From Omphiscola glabra (Eukaryota; Mollusca; Gastropoda; Lymnaeidae), in the NCBI GenBank assembly GCA_964017045.1, contig OZ024811.1:10069674-10133673 (forward strand): a stretch of DNA of 64,000 nucleotides, read 5' to 3'. The position numbers and the translations under genes were made by a program. Below, piece by piece: positions 11,093 to 22,189 of the stretch (positions are counted from its first letter, which is position 1; each line of letters begins with the position of its first letter). The notes under the pieces are model-generated. The model did not search any database. It had not been told where the DNA came from and saw only the letters and a list, made by a program, of their open reading frames with translations.

Positions 11093-12066
11093 GTTACCCT
11101 TCTGAAAAAATAATTGTGAAATATTAACTTTAATATTCAATTTAATAAAACTACGAAAATATTTAAGACCAATCTAATAAATTCACTTCTGTAGCATACA
11201 AGTTTTAAAAAAAACAAGATAAAAAAAATAGTTTTAAGGTCCATCCATATTATATTGAATACGCAAATAATTTCATTATTTGAAACACCTCCAGTGTATA
11301 TGTAAAGCGTGTATGACACCTTAGTAATAATTTAGTTTTTATAATGTTTAAAAAAATAATTAAACAAGGAGACATAAAGAATTTCATTTAATAACATTTA
11401 ATATTAACAATACATCAATAAATCTAGGCAATATACAATAACATAACAATGATGTTTTTACTGCAATTTTTTAAATCTTAAAATTATAATATTAAAAAAT
11501 ATTTTTTCTAGATTAAATTGTAAAGTTATAAACTTTTCAAAGAATAACTTTCTGGTCAATTTGAATTTCGTTCACAGAGAGATGTACTTCCAATTGTCTT
11601 CTGATCCACAAAAATAATTTTTGTCAAATATTAAAAACAATTCTTTTAATTCATAAAAACATAATATCTGAGCAGTTTTCAATTGTTAAATGTATTTGCG
11701 TTTCGTTTCCTATCTAAAATTACTAGGCCCGTGCCGTTCTGGAGAGAAATTCACTCTGACCTCTACACATGCGAGTAGCCTTTTCGTTTGCAAAAGCTCA
11801 AAAATTCCTTTCTGGTATTTTTATGTCTATCGAATTACTATAGCTCGACCAGAAACATTTCCCCAAAAACCATTTTCTAAGATCACTTTTCCCTGAAAAC
11901 TGTTTAGCATTGTTTCCTACCCCTAGTTGCCGGACTCGCGTAAAATGCTGGTCTCCTTCTTTTTCGACATAATTTATTCCGACAGTCAAATGACAGTGCA
12001 ACTTCCTCTCTCGGTCCCCTTGGCATCCTGTAACTCAGTGGTTCTCAACCTTCCTATGGGTGCGAC

Positions 12067-13851
12067 CCTTTAATGTTCTTTGGACCCCATCCCCACCCCC
12101 CTGTTGGTTGAGTCGTTAGATCATTTGCTCCTAACGATAACCCACATAGTTAATGAAAGCTTGTCTTCTGGCATTGTTCCCTCTATGTGTAAGTCAGCCG
12201 TCATCAAACCATTGCTTAAGAAGCCTGGTCTGGATGAAGACAATTTAAAAAACTATAGACCAGTATCTAACTTATCATTTTTATCTAAAGTCATTGAAAA
12301 AATAGTTCTAAAACAACTTTTTGCTTACTTAAACGACAACTCTCTTCTCAGTCCTAATCAATCAGCCTATAGACCTTTCCATAGCACTGAGACAGCTCTC
12401 TTGAGAGTAACCAATGACCTCTTGCTCGCTTTGGACAGCAGTGATGTCTCCCTCCTGATCCTCTTGGATCTCAGTGCGGCCTTTGAAACTGTCGACCATG
12501 AAACCCTTTACAAAACCCTTGAAAATCTCTTTGGCATTTCTGGTTCAGTTTTGGCTTGGTTTAGGTCCTACCTCTCCAATAGAACGCAGGCGGTCGTTGT
12601 CGATGGCTGTCTCTCCGGCAGTGCTGACTTGGTGTATGGAGTGCCACAGGGGTCCGTTTTAGGCCCGGTTCTATTTACAATGTATACCAGGCCACTGCTC
12701 TCCTTTTGTTAGAGAGGCATGCTGTGGAGAGCCAGTCATTCGCGGATGACACGCAGCTATACATTCATACCCATCCCTCTCTTGTCGATTCCGCTGTCCG
12801 GACTTTGCAGGAGAGCATTGCTGATGTCAAGTCATGGATGACACTCAGCAAGTTGAAACTTAACGATGACAAAACGGAAGCACTTCTTATTCACGATTGC
12901 AAATCATCCTCTAACTCAGCTCTCCCCACCTCATTTCAAGTAGGTAACTCAGACATACAGTTTACATCCTCCACTAGGAATCTTGGTTATTTTCTGTCTC
13001 ACAATTTGTCTCTTGATAATCATATATCCCACATTTGTCGCTCTGCTTACACGGCCATCCGTCAGATCAGCTCAATCCGCCACTACCTCACAGCTAGTGC
13101 AACAAAAACGCTAGTCTGTGCTCTTGTTCTCTCTCGTCTTGACTATTGCAGGTTCACCAAAATACTTCTTAGAAAAACTACAAAAGGTTCAAAACTCAGC
13201 TGCTAGGCTAGTTTTAAAGGCAAAAAAACGTGATCACGTCACACCACTACTTCATTCACTTCATTGGCTACCTGTACAAGCACGGATTGACTATAAACTC
13301 TCTGTTCTCTGCCACAACTTTTTCTCGAATTCCTGCCCTTCCTATCTAACCGAACTTCTCTCTGTCTATTTACCCCTTCGACAGCTTCGCTCCTCCGCAG
13401 ACGGGCGTATTCTTTCTGTCCCCAAGACTCGCACAAAAACATACGGTGATACATACATAAGATCTTTCTCTTACTGCGCCCCCAAACAATGGAATTATCT
13501 TCCACTACACATCCGCAATATATCAACTATCACAGCCTTCAAAACTGCACTCAAAATACATCTCTTTAAACTCTACTACCCCGACTGATTCCCCACATCT
13601 GACCGATAAACGCTGCTGCTGACCGCCGTCCATGGCTTGCCATGTAAATGTTCTGGTGTGGATGAGGTGAATATGCATTAGATTTTGTTTAGTCTCTATA
13701 CATCTGTTCTTTATTACATATATGTATTTTATGTTATTGTCACGATTATGTCTCTTTTTCTAATATTTTTATGTACAGCGCGGTGAGCCTAGCCCTAGGC
13801 TGAGGTACCGCGCTATGTAAGACAACAAATAATAATAATAATACAGTTCGT
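12067..13851 (+). mobile_element. 5'-truncated L2/CR1-like LINE with (AAT)n tail
   Basis: Inserted between TTTAAT and ACAGTTCGTCGTGTTGTGG of the hAT MITE. It begins inside the RT coding region, which is typical of 5' truncation during target-primed reverse transcription. It ends with the conserved 3' block GCGCGGTGAGCCTAGCCCTA, then CCGCGCTATGTAAGA and (AAT)n. The same 3' tail recurs at 42361-42614. Confidence 0.85.
12074..13588 (+). pseudogene. L2/CR1-like reverse transcriptase fragment
   Basis: The translated sequence contains NYRPVSNLSFLSKVIEK (about 12250-12300), AYRPFHSTETALLRV (about 12365-12410), LILLDLSAAFETVDH (about 12455-12500), VPQGSVLGPVLF (about 12640-12675) and SFADDTQLYIH (12736-12768), the standard RT blocks of the L2/CR1 group. 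The C-terminal LHWLPVQARIDYKL stretch (about 13260-13300) is typical of the same group. The frame shifts near 12700, and a deletion plus frameshift lies near 13150 where the usual SRLDYCNSLL segment is lost. No endonuclease remains, so the copy was dead on arrival. Confidence 0.85.
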
Positions 13852-14451
13852 CGTGTTGTGGCGACCCCCAGCCACAAAATTATTTTCGGTTATACTTCAT
13901 AACTATAGAGTATATGTGTTTTCAGGTGGTCTTAGTCGACCCCTGGGAAAGTGTCGTGCGACCCCCTAAGGGGTCGCGACCCACAGGTTGAGAACCGCTG
14001 CTGTAACTAGATCTTCTCAGCATAAAGCAACCGGTGGTGAGAGCGCGATTAAATGGACCTCGCATACCTGTGCAGGCATTCTCGTTTCCCGCAGTCACAG
14101 TACTGATTCACTTAGGTGGGGAAACGGCGGTGATCGTAGTTTTAAATGAAAATATTGAATCAAATGCAATCAGACAACAATCAAAGATTCAATATTCACA
14201 AACGTCAAGAATTACAGTGTAATGGTTAAAATCCTATAAAATAAACTATGGTACAAATAACTTATTATTTGCAAGTAGTTTCAGTTACATATTACTTTAA
14301 TTGTGACGTCACATCGCTTTAACACCCCCTCCCCTCGTCACAAAAATGTGAACCCCCCCCCCCCCTTTTAGACGCGTGACGTTATTTATGGATGGCCCCT
14401 CAGTCCAAAATTCGGCTTTTTCTTACATACTTACATGTGCTAAACAATATA

Positions 14452-14936
14452 CAGTGGTTACCTCGAAATGAGAATTTAATTTGTTCCGTATCCTTGCTCG
14501 TACGTCAATTTGCTCGTATCTCAAAGCAATTTTCCCCACTGAAATTAATAGAAATGCCATTAATCCGTTCCAGCCCCCAAAATGCCACCCCAGTTGTTTT
14601 TGTTAGGTGTTCTTAAATAGATGACAAATATTGTATAAAAACATAACAAAAGAGAATGCAAAGAAATCAACTGTTTTTATAAAGTGTATTAGTATTGACC
14701 TTGGAAATCAGCCGTCTTGAGCTTACGATGTTAATGCTAAACTCTTTCTGTCACTTTAATTCACTTACTCGATACACTCTTAATGCTACTTTCGCTTTAT
14801 TTTCGTTACTGCAGCTGGCCGACCTGCTGACCCGGTTCCTCGTATCTCAAATATTTCTCGTATCTCAAAGCAAAACATCGCTTGCTGGACGGTTCGTATC
14901 TTAAAAATCTCGCGCTAATATGTCAAGGTACCACTG
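14452..14936. mobile_element. TA-flanked MITE (mariner/Tigger-type)
   Basis: The 485-bp element begins CAGTGGTTACCTCGAAATGA and ends GTCAAGGTACCACTG; the ends are imperfect inverted repeats. TA dinucleotides flank both sides (14450-14451 and 14937-14938), the target preference of the Tc1/mariner/pogo superfamily. The interior repeats GCTCGTA and ATCTCAAA motifs. No transposase is encoded. Confidence 0.75.
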
Positions 14937-15744
14937 TATAAAGATAATTTCCTTGTACTAGTACATGTACTATTTTCAGGCCCTTTTTGTCCTGAAAATA
15001 GACTTTTGTCCTGTTTTTTTCTTTTTGTCTATTCTCAATACAATAGATACATTTATGTCATTTATTAAAAACAATTTTACCTGATTGGATATGGCATTGC
15101 AGCAACCAGTCATTAAAAGTATTGATTTATTCTGCAAACATGACTGTAGGCGTAGGCCTAATGGTTGTTATACAGTGTCTTTCCTTTTGTGAAAAATTAT
15201 ACCCAACTCTTTTTTTTTTAATTTTTATTTTGCCAAAGTAATATGTGCACATCTGAAAAATAAAATGCAACTGAGAAGTAATTTTATTGTAAAAATTTTG
15301 TGATTGCTAATAATTATGATTCAATTATGAATTAAAATAGCAACTAAATTATAAATATGACTTAAGTGCGATAATTATAATAATACTATTATTAATAGTT
15401 ATACTCAAGTCTACTACAAAGTGTGCATGTTAAATAAAAATATTTAACTTTAGTGAAATGAAACGGTATAATAACGTGATTAGGTTTAAAATTTAAAGAT
15501 AAAAGCTTTGGCCAATTTCTGTTTAAGAACATAGCCATTTGGGACACCCCCCCCCCCCCCCCCTTGTTACTGATTTACTGGTGGTAGATATGCCTACTCA
15601 GACTGAATATTATTTACACAATTAAGCTTTTGGTCGTTTAATTCAAATAGCTCCCTAGAAGCTTTTGGCAAGTATTGGTAGTCTTTAAATATTGGTGGAT
15701 TTAAGAGAGGCCTAATAATATTCACTCCATTCTGGGCTGGTCTA

Positions 15745-15762
15745 GAATTTTCCAGAAAGTTC
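15745..15762. promoter_or_regulatory. Heat-shock-element-like array
   Basis: The sequence GAATTTTCCAGAAAGTTC fits four alternating units GAA-nn-TTC-nn-GAA-nn-TTC without mismatch, the binding pattern of HSF trimers. A TATA-like TTTTATATATG follows about 45 bp downstream. No heat-shock gene is seen next to it, so a regulatory role is unproven. Confidence 0.3.
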
Positions 15763-15858
15763 TATTATTTACGTTCAACGTTAACGTCAATGAATAGTTA
15801 AATATGTTTTATATATGCCTTCAGTTTTGAAACTTTAATTTAGCATACCAACTTTTAG

Positions 15859-15978
15859 ATGAAAAAATCTGGCATATGTTATTGTGGACGAAAAAATGGA
15901 GAGATTGACATGGTGTGCAAGTGTATGGGTGGGGACTGTTCAAAGTCGCTTTGGAATTCAAATAAAAAGAAAATTTAG
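15859..15978 (+). other. Short cysteine-containing ORF, 39 codons
   Basis: A frame starting ATG at 15859 and ending TAG at 15976-15978 encodes MKKSGICYCGRKNGEID and then VCKCMGGDC. The cysteine pattern CYCG with later MVCKC recalls the first half of a PHD-like finger, which suggests a fragment of a larger protein rather than an independent gene. It lies in a dispersed repeat whose other copy (about 7600-7740, minus strand) does not keep the frame. Function unknown. Confidence 0.2.
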
Positions 15979-17410
15979 AGCTGTACTGTACAACTTATTG
16001 GTAATCCTTTATTTTAGCGCGATTTATTACTTCTAGTGAAATAATTAAAACCTTTCTGTTTACCTCATGAAACTACATTAAAATTAAAACAATTTAATTC
16101 TTACGAAATTCAAAAATAATAATGTTTACTAAGTGTTAGTACTATTATCAAATTAAGGCCGGCACTACGTACAACGCAGTCTTTAACTCAATGCGGTACT
16201 TGTAAAATTAATGTTAAACTCCTTTTAAAACTGAAAACTGTTTTAAAATTATTTAACCCATTCAATCCCGGTCACTCAGAAATTTTACACTCTGAATTCC
16301 CAGCCAAAGGGAAATAACTCCGCACTTAGCGTAGGTTGCTTCAGGAAAAAATTAATAACAAATCTATCTTGCCGAATATTTACATGAAATAAAGTGCATT
16401 GTATCCAGAAATGGTTGCTCTACATGAATAATTATCATTGGATCCTTTTGTATGATACTGATTTTTGTAGGATGAAATAAAATGACAGAATGACAAAAAT
16501 TAGCCTAAAAATTGAAGGGAAAAATTTGTGTACCTTACAAGAAGTTATATTTATTTTAGTTTAGATTATGGTGAAAGGCTGCAAAGCAATGTCCTTTGCA
16601 CAAATGAACCTTGCACACGAGGCATCTATTGGACGTTTCTATTGGTCTATTTGTAGGGATCTTTCGCTTTGCTCTTGAACATTCATAGCATGTTTTTTTC
16701 CTGCCATACAATCTACTTGGCTGATGCATTGTGTGGTCAGCTGTGTTAGTGCCAGTTTATGCAGGGCTGTCAGTCGCAGTACGGTGCCTTGCAGATGATC
16801 CAGCCATGAGCTGTTGCATTAGCTCAAGGCGAAACTCCAAGTGTGTCTTTGATTTTTGGCTAGGATGCCGTTGAGTGTACTGTTTTTTGTATACAATGAA
16901 GGCGTTGATTGGGGCAACCTGAAGCAGAAACCATAGAAGAGACCGCCACCATTTCCTACTTCTTCTGCCAATGGGATAGTAGGATCTTAACTGATCATGG
17001 AGATCTACACCACCCATACCCTTGTTGTAATTGTAGACAGGTGTTGGTATGTGGACATCAACATGTTCAGCGGCTGTGTTGCGCTGTGTTGTTGACATAG
17101 TTGGGTGCGAATTTTTTGACAAAACTTGAACAGGCCTTTTGTCATGAAAGAAACATGCCACAAGGTTTCCAATTTGCCTAAATTGCACTCCCGATTCAGT
17201 AGCTGATTTTTTAAGCTTCAGGTTCTTTAGTTCATTCGGCCAACCTTTGCGAGAGGGCCTAATAGTTGAATATGTGCCACGATGAAACAAGTCCTCGGCA
17301 AGCTTGATACTAGTGAAGTATTTGTCATTAAAAAAATGGTGATTCTTGTCCAGATAAGGCTCACCCATTGTAAAAACAACATGATATCCCAGGCCATTGG
17401 TCATATTTAC

Positions 17411-17628
17411 CGTATCCGGAAATTTGATCGAAAGAAATTTCGTTGACGGAAATTTGATCGAACGGAAATTTGGTCGAATCGTTTTTTTAGTTTATACGTT
17501 AAAATTTTGCTTCAAATTTCTTTTTGAATGCATTATTTTGTTTTACTGTATAGTATAGTGCGTTCAAAAAGAAATTTGACGAACATTTTCCGTCGATGAA
17601 ATTTCTTTCGATCAAATTTCCGGTAACC
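17411..17628. mobile_element. Fold-back MITE (9-bp TSD), copy 3 (short)
   Basis: Shares CGTATCCGG and CCGGTAACC ends with copies 1 and 2 but is only 218 bp because parts of both arms are missing. The 9-bp CATATTTAC flanks both sides (17402-17410 and 17629-17637). Removing the element and one duplication restores continuous piggyBac reading (VNM then TNGLGYH), which independently confirms the boundaries. Confidence 0.9.
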
Positions 17629-17746
17629 CATATTTACAGTAGACTTTCCAGTATACACGTTGAAATTATACAAATAACCACTATGTGGATCTGCAGCATA
17701 CCACAATTTAATGCCCCATGGAGTGGGCTTATTTTTTATATATTGT

Positions 17747-18248
17747 TTAACCCATTCAATCCCATAGCGGCCAAATCCGGCCAGTAGTGTTTCAATCCCA
17801 CTACGGCCAAATCCGGCCACTCAACCCTTTGTTTACATGTTGCTAAAAAGTAAGTGGAAATCTCGCTATTTAAAATGTAAATCTCGCTAGAAACGAGACC
17901 AAGGGAGATTACTCTCTTATTAATAATGTATTTATTTATTGGGTGAGGAGTATTCACTATTTTAAAAGCAGATTTTTTATTTTAGTGTTAGGATCGTTTG
18001 TATTCAAATACTTCGTCGAAAATTGACTTTTAGTAATTTACACAAGAAAAGCATTAGGTAATAATGTTACACAACACATATAGCAACCATTTATGGATGC
18101 AAATCAATTTATTTCATATGATTATACTGTTAAATGGATTTGTTTTTAATTTTTTTCAAAACTTAACCATTGCAAGGGTGGAGTTGCTCCCCTTTGGTTG
18201 GGGTTTCCAGTTATAAAATTTCTGAGCGCCTGGGATTGAATGGGTTAA
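17747..18248. mobile_element. piggyBac MITE nested in the piggyBac gene
   Basis: A 502-bp element with TTAACCCATTCAATCCC at the left and GGGATTGAATGGGTTAA at the right, so it shares its terminal inverted repeat with the host element. TTAA at both ends is the piggyBac target. The left end has two tandem CGGCCAAATCCGGCCA-like motifs. It has no coding capacity and was presumably moved by a transposase of the host's own family. Excision in silico joins GRLIF to KQYIKNKP in frame. Confidence 0.9.
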
Positions 18249-19186
18249 AAATTAATCGCCCTGTATATGCCACCATGGCTTCATCAATATAAATCTCCTC
18301 CGGCTTCATAATTGCAAGGGAATTTTCCAGGACGGTGTCAAATAGAGGACGAACTTTGAATATGGGATCATGGCCTGGCTCCCCTCTCGGAATAAAATTT
18401 GCGTTATCATTCAGATGAAAGTATTTTGCAATAGCTTCATATCTGTTTCTGGACATGATTTTTTAAACTGCTGCAACATTTAGTAGCTCATTTGTTGACC
18501 AATACAGCCTGTAGTGAGGCAATACATGAATGCCAAACATGAAGTTAATATAAATGAAGAGCTTGATATCTGAAATGTCTACTGGCTTCCAAGTTGTATG
18601 GTTTTGCGAGAGTTGTTGAAGTGCATACAGATTTGTTTCTTTAACACAGTGTCTGTAGAATTCTTCAGGAATGAACAGTGAAAAATAATCATATGCTGTG
18701 AATCATCAGCATTAATAAAAATGCTTGGACCTGTTGGTTCAGAAAATTCCTGAACGTCTACTTCAGTCAAAATTCTTGACCACACATGATCAACATGGTC
18801 ACCATCCTCGGTGACTTGTCCACTCGCTCTAGGCCTAACCATAGTCCTAATATCTTCATCACTGGTATCAGCATTGTCACTTTCCACATTATTAATTAAA
18901 TCACAGTCTACATCAGACTCATCATCATCAATAGCAGTTTCGAATTGTTCATTGTCTTCATCTAAACCAGACGGCCCAGCGCCATCATTTATCAAAGTTT
19001 GCAGAAAATTAAAAGCCATTTTTCAAATCACTATATCTCCGCGTTGGATCAACGTAATGACGCAAAATTTGATAGTAAGCTCCCTTAGCCTCGTCTAGTC
19101 TCGTAACGTTAGAGATTTCCATTTTAAAGGCGATAGTTTCGTTGAATAAAACAACGCCTGTGCGGTATATATTGTGGTCAGGTTTG

Positions 19187-19343
19187 CAGACCTGTTTACT
19201 CTTACGATTTTGGCGTACAGCGTACGATTTTGAGGTGTATACATTATATATATATTGTGTGTTTTTTTACTATTAAGATAATGTATTGAACAATTTTGTG
19301 ATGATATCGTACGATTTTAAGATTTTGAGGGTAAACAGATCTG
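19187..19343. mobile_element. CAGACCTG-ended MITE, copy A
   Basis: Begins CAGACCTGTTTACTCTTACG and ends GAGGGTAAACAGATCTG. The hexamer GGTTTG abuts both sides (19181-19186 and 19344-19349), suggesting a 6-bp duplication. The interior resembles the copy at 63131-63285 in reverse orientation. It sits in the 5' part of the piggyBac element, upstream of its start codon. Confidence 0.75.
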
Positions 19344-19410
19344 GGTTTGGACTTTACGGGGTTGAAGCGGTAGTGGCCGGATATGGCCGTTACGGGATTG
19401 AATAGGTTAA

Positions 19411-22074
19411 TACCTGCAAGATGAAACAAAAGTAAAACTGATATTTTTATTGTGCGCAGGCGCAGTGCAAGCAGGGCTTGAGTCCTGCAAGAATGCAAGG
19501 CATGTTCCTGTAAAACTGTAAATGTAATCTTTTAAATTTTTTGGTAATATATATATTTTTTTATTTTTGGGTTTGGGAGGAAGAAATTTGGGTAAGCTCC
19601 ACACTTTTGTAAAGAGCAAAGCATTTCTTAGTATTTTATTGGTCGTAACTGGCCTCTTTGTAAGTAATTTATATCCTAACTTGTGGCGTTCTCCCCACAA
19701 ATATTATTGACTGCACAGATTTTTAGGTTAAAGTTTGCTTTATTAGATGTATTTGAGTGTCAGAAATTCAGGATTATTATTAAATGTATGTTCTTTCTGT
19801 CGTACCCACAACCGCTATATGCAGCAGTATGCAAAATATCCAAAATCAACAACCTCCTCCTCCTTTCATAGTGCGTAAGTAACATATGGATGGACTTATA
19901 GTCACTGAGAGGGGAGGTGGGGTTTGTTGAGTAAGATTTGTGGCATACCAGATGCATAGGTGGGAGTGTCAAAGGCTAAAAAAATATCATCCTATTGTTC
20001 TGATGGTGATGATTGTCATATTGTTGCTTTGTGTATGAACTGCCTAATATTTAGACTAGCAGCAAATTCACTCACCATCCCCTTTGAATGCTACCAAGTG
20101 TGTGACATAGTTTTGTTACATAACTTTTTTTTTCGTCTTAACTGCTGCGACTGAAAATGGAGAAAACTAGTAACACTAGAGATTGTTTTTAAAGTAAAAT
20201 ACATTATCCAACTGTACTGGAAAGTTGGATTTGGACATATTTTTTAAGATCTAGTCAGCAGCATTTAAAAAATATTTTTAGAACTTGCAAAGCAGCTCTA
20301 TCCCCTCAACGATTTTAATACAAACAGTTGGGTATCACTACTCTTACTCCCCCTCATACACACACTTTTGTTTTACAGCTTGCTGTAGTTATAGACATAG
20401 TATGTTAATGGAAAAATCAGGCGCCTATTGGATAGGCGATGGCACAATTTTATTCCCCATTCATAGGGCTGGGGGAAGGTTGGTTCTGCCAAGCGAAATA
20501 ATTTTGTCACCAGCACAGAGAGACGTACTAGTAGACTACAGTGTGTTGTCACTATGTCATTTGTCATGTTAAATATTACTAATATAGCAACTTCTTTATG
20601 AAAACACAAAGCATTAGTATACGAGTATACAATAAATGCGAAGCATTGTGGTGATATTTTTATAGCATTAATAATAGGCCTAATGGAAATCTTGGAATTC
20701 ACAGATTTTCAGGTGACATTTGGCTCTATTAGAGACTGTCAAGATAATTACTGTAGAATTTAATCATAAATTTAAGTCCATTTCTTGTGCCCCCCCCCCC
20801 CTTTTTTTTTTCCCACTAAAGCTGTCATATGCATACTAAGTTAGTATGTTACGATATGGCCTCGACAAAAAGAATGGCACATGAAACAGATGATGAACGA
20901 CTTCTACCGATAAACATCAGATTCTATAAAAGATAGTTTAGCAGATATTCTTTATTGAATATCAGACAATATTTACTGAGTTGTGTTCTTCATCGAAGGG
21001 TCCATCATACGCGCACTGCACAACCTGCAAGTCTGACTTTTCTTTAGCAATCAGAGGCAAAAGGAGTGGTGTTGATTTAGGTATTGGTGTGTATGGCGCA
21101 GGTCTATATATTTAAATCTATACAATAAACACAGCCACATGGGAGGGGGGTGTTTCATGTTCCTCGGCAGAAAGTATATGCGTTATTAAAAAAATTCTAC
21201 AATAATCATCCCGAAACTCAAAAAGTCCAAAAATGGCATATTTATATCTCAAATGCTGTAAAATATGGTAGGAATTATCGTCATGATGTTGTCAATATGT
21301 ATTTTCACACATGAACTTGCTAGCTTTACTCAATAGTAGAGAAATTACAGTAATTTTTAGTCCGTCCCCCCCCCCCCCCGAATGTTCAGCGCCCGTGTGA
21401 CATATATTTTGCTGGGCTATGTCAGTGGTTCTAGAATTTTCGTCTCCCAGTGCCTATGCCATATTAGGTTTTCACCAGGCTCCCTGTGTGAAATGCTAAC
21501 AAGTACACTTCGAAATAGCTGAATAAATAAAAATATAAAATTAAGGGTTGGGTACAAATAATTAGAACAAGTGTCTAGGTCACTACCCGCAATCTAGTAA
21601 CTGCAAACTGTGGTTACTCAAATGGGTAACTGTTTGCACCACAACCCGAAAGTTGTAATCTTGGATTAAAATTGAAATTACTATTATGAAAATTTTGTAA
21701 TATTTGGCAACGGCCCTGTGAGGAAGCTGCAGCAACCCATATAGAAAATATATACAAACCATTCTATTTTATACTTGTCTCACTTCGTGTTTGAACACCT
21801 TTAAATTTCACTAGTGACTTTATTTTTACCAGTGACAGACTAGGATATTGTGATAGCACGTTCACCTTATAAATTTATATCTTTAGCAGATACATGTCTG
21901 TAAAACAAAGTGACCCCAGTTTGCAATTAACGTCAGTCATCTACTGTATGCCTTCAGTTCCATATTTTGACGCCAGCTTAACTCGATTCCACTAGACGTG
22001 CGATGCCAGTAGTTATTGTATTGTATACATTATTCATGTTGTATTTTTATTTATTTACTGTTATGGGGCCATCA
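19411..22074. other. Intergenic, no gene recognised
   Basis: About 2.7 kb with C runs at 20790-20801 and 21366-21379. Several frames of 60-110 codons occur on both strands but none has a recognisable domain, codon bias or splice context. No tRNA or other RNA gene was recognised. Confidence 0.5.
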
Positions 22075-22189
22075 TAAATGACATCACACAAATTAGCCGA
22101 TTTTTTACCCCCCCCCCCCCTATCGTCACAAATCACAAAAAGTTAGACCCCCCCTTAAAATATTAGGTCACAAATCTCTACACCCCCCC

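Larger units (their letters stand above)
12036..14000. mobile_element. SPIN/OC1-like hAT MITE, interrupted by a LINE
   Basis: The left end is CAGTGGTTCTCAACC and the right end is GGTTGAGAACCGCTG, a hAT terminal inverted repeat followed by the GGGTCGCGACCC palindromic region. An exact 8-bp duplication CTGTAACT flanks it (12028-12035 and 14001-14008). Without the inserted LINE the MITE is about 180-190 bp, matching the 198-bp copy at 57008-57205. The second GGGGCC element has TTGTAACTAGATCT uninterrupted near 32107, an approximate empty site. Termini match, from memory, the SPIN/OposCharlie1 hAT group. Confidence 0.9.
7950..14399 (-). mobile_element. DNA transposon with GGGGCCATCC ends, unclassified superfamily
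   Basis: The left end reads GGGGCCATCCATAAATAAC and the right end is its reverse complement (GTTATTTATGGATGGCCCC). The trinucleotide TCA abuts both ends (7947-7949 and 14400-14402), a possible 3-bp target duplication. Internal sequence is rich in C runs and GTCAC motifs. After subtracting a fold-back MITE (copy 2) and a hAT MITE containing a LINE, about 4.1 kb remains, enough for the decayed transposase on the minus strand. A second family member (22075 to 32388) confirms both end types, and its right 430 bp aligns to 11930-12035 plus 14001-14399, across the hAT insertion. Superfamily unknown to me. Confidence 0.7.
14939..16252. other. Intergenic, no established gene
   Basis: AT-rich sequence with a 17-nt C run (15547-15563). 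No multi-exon gene or long frame was found. The only notable items are a heat-shock-element-like site (15745-15762) and a 39-codon cysteine-containing frame (15859-15978), both within or beside a dispersed repeat shared in reverse orientation with 7590-7830. Confidence 0.5.
16757..19019 (-). pseudogene. piggyBac transposase, disrupted
   Basis: The coding sequence runs from MAFNFLQTL at 19019 through an acidic N-terminal region, LFIYINFMFGIHVLPHYR near 18550 and RNRYEAIAKYFHLND near 18440. It continues with YIDEAMVAYTGRL near 18280 (first catalytic Asp), PTPWGIKLWYAAD near 17700, FFNDKYFTSIKL near 17320 (second Asp), YNKGMGGVDLHDQL near 17010 (third Asp) and ends at 16757. All three Asp positions of the piggyBac DDD triad can be seen. 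The gene is split by a piggyBac MITE (17747-18248), a fold-back MITE (17411-17628), a frame break near 18580 and an in-frame stop near 18460. It could not make transposase. Confidence 0.88.
16253..19410 (-). mobile_element. piggyBac-like transposon
   Basis: Bounded by TTAA at both ends (16253-16256 and 19407-19410), with terminal inverted repeats TTAACCCATTCAATCCCG (left) and its near reverse complement CGGGATTGAATAGGTTAA (right). It encodes a piggyBac transposase on the minus strand. TTAA targets and a transposase of the right family fix the superfamily. Three smaller elements have inserted in it. Confidence 0.9.
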
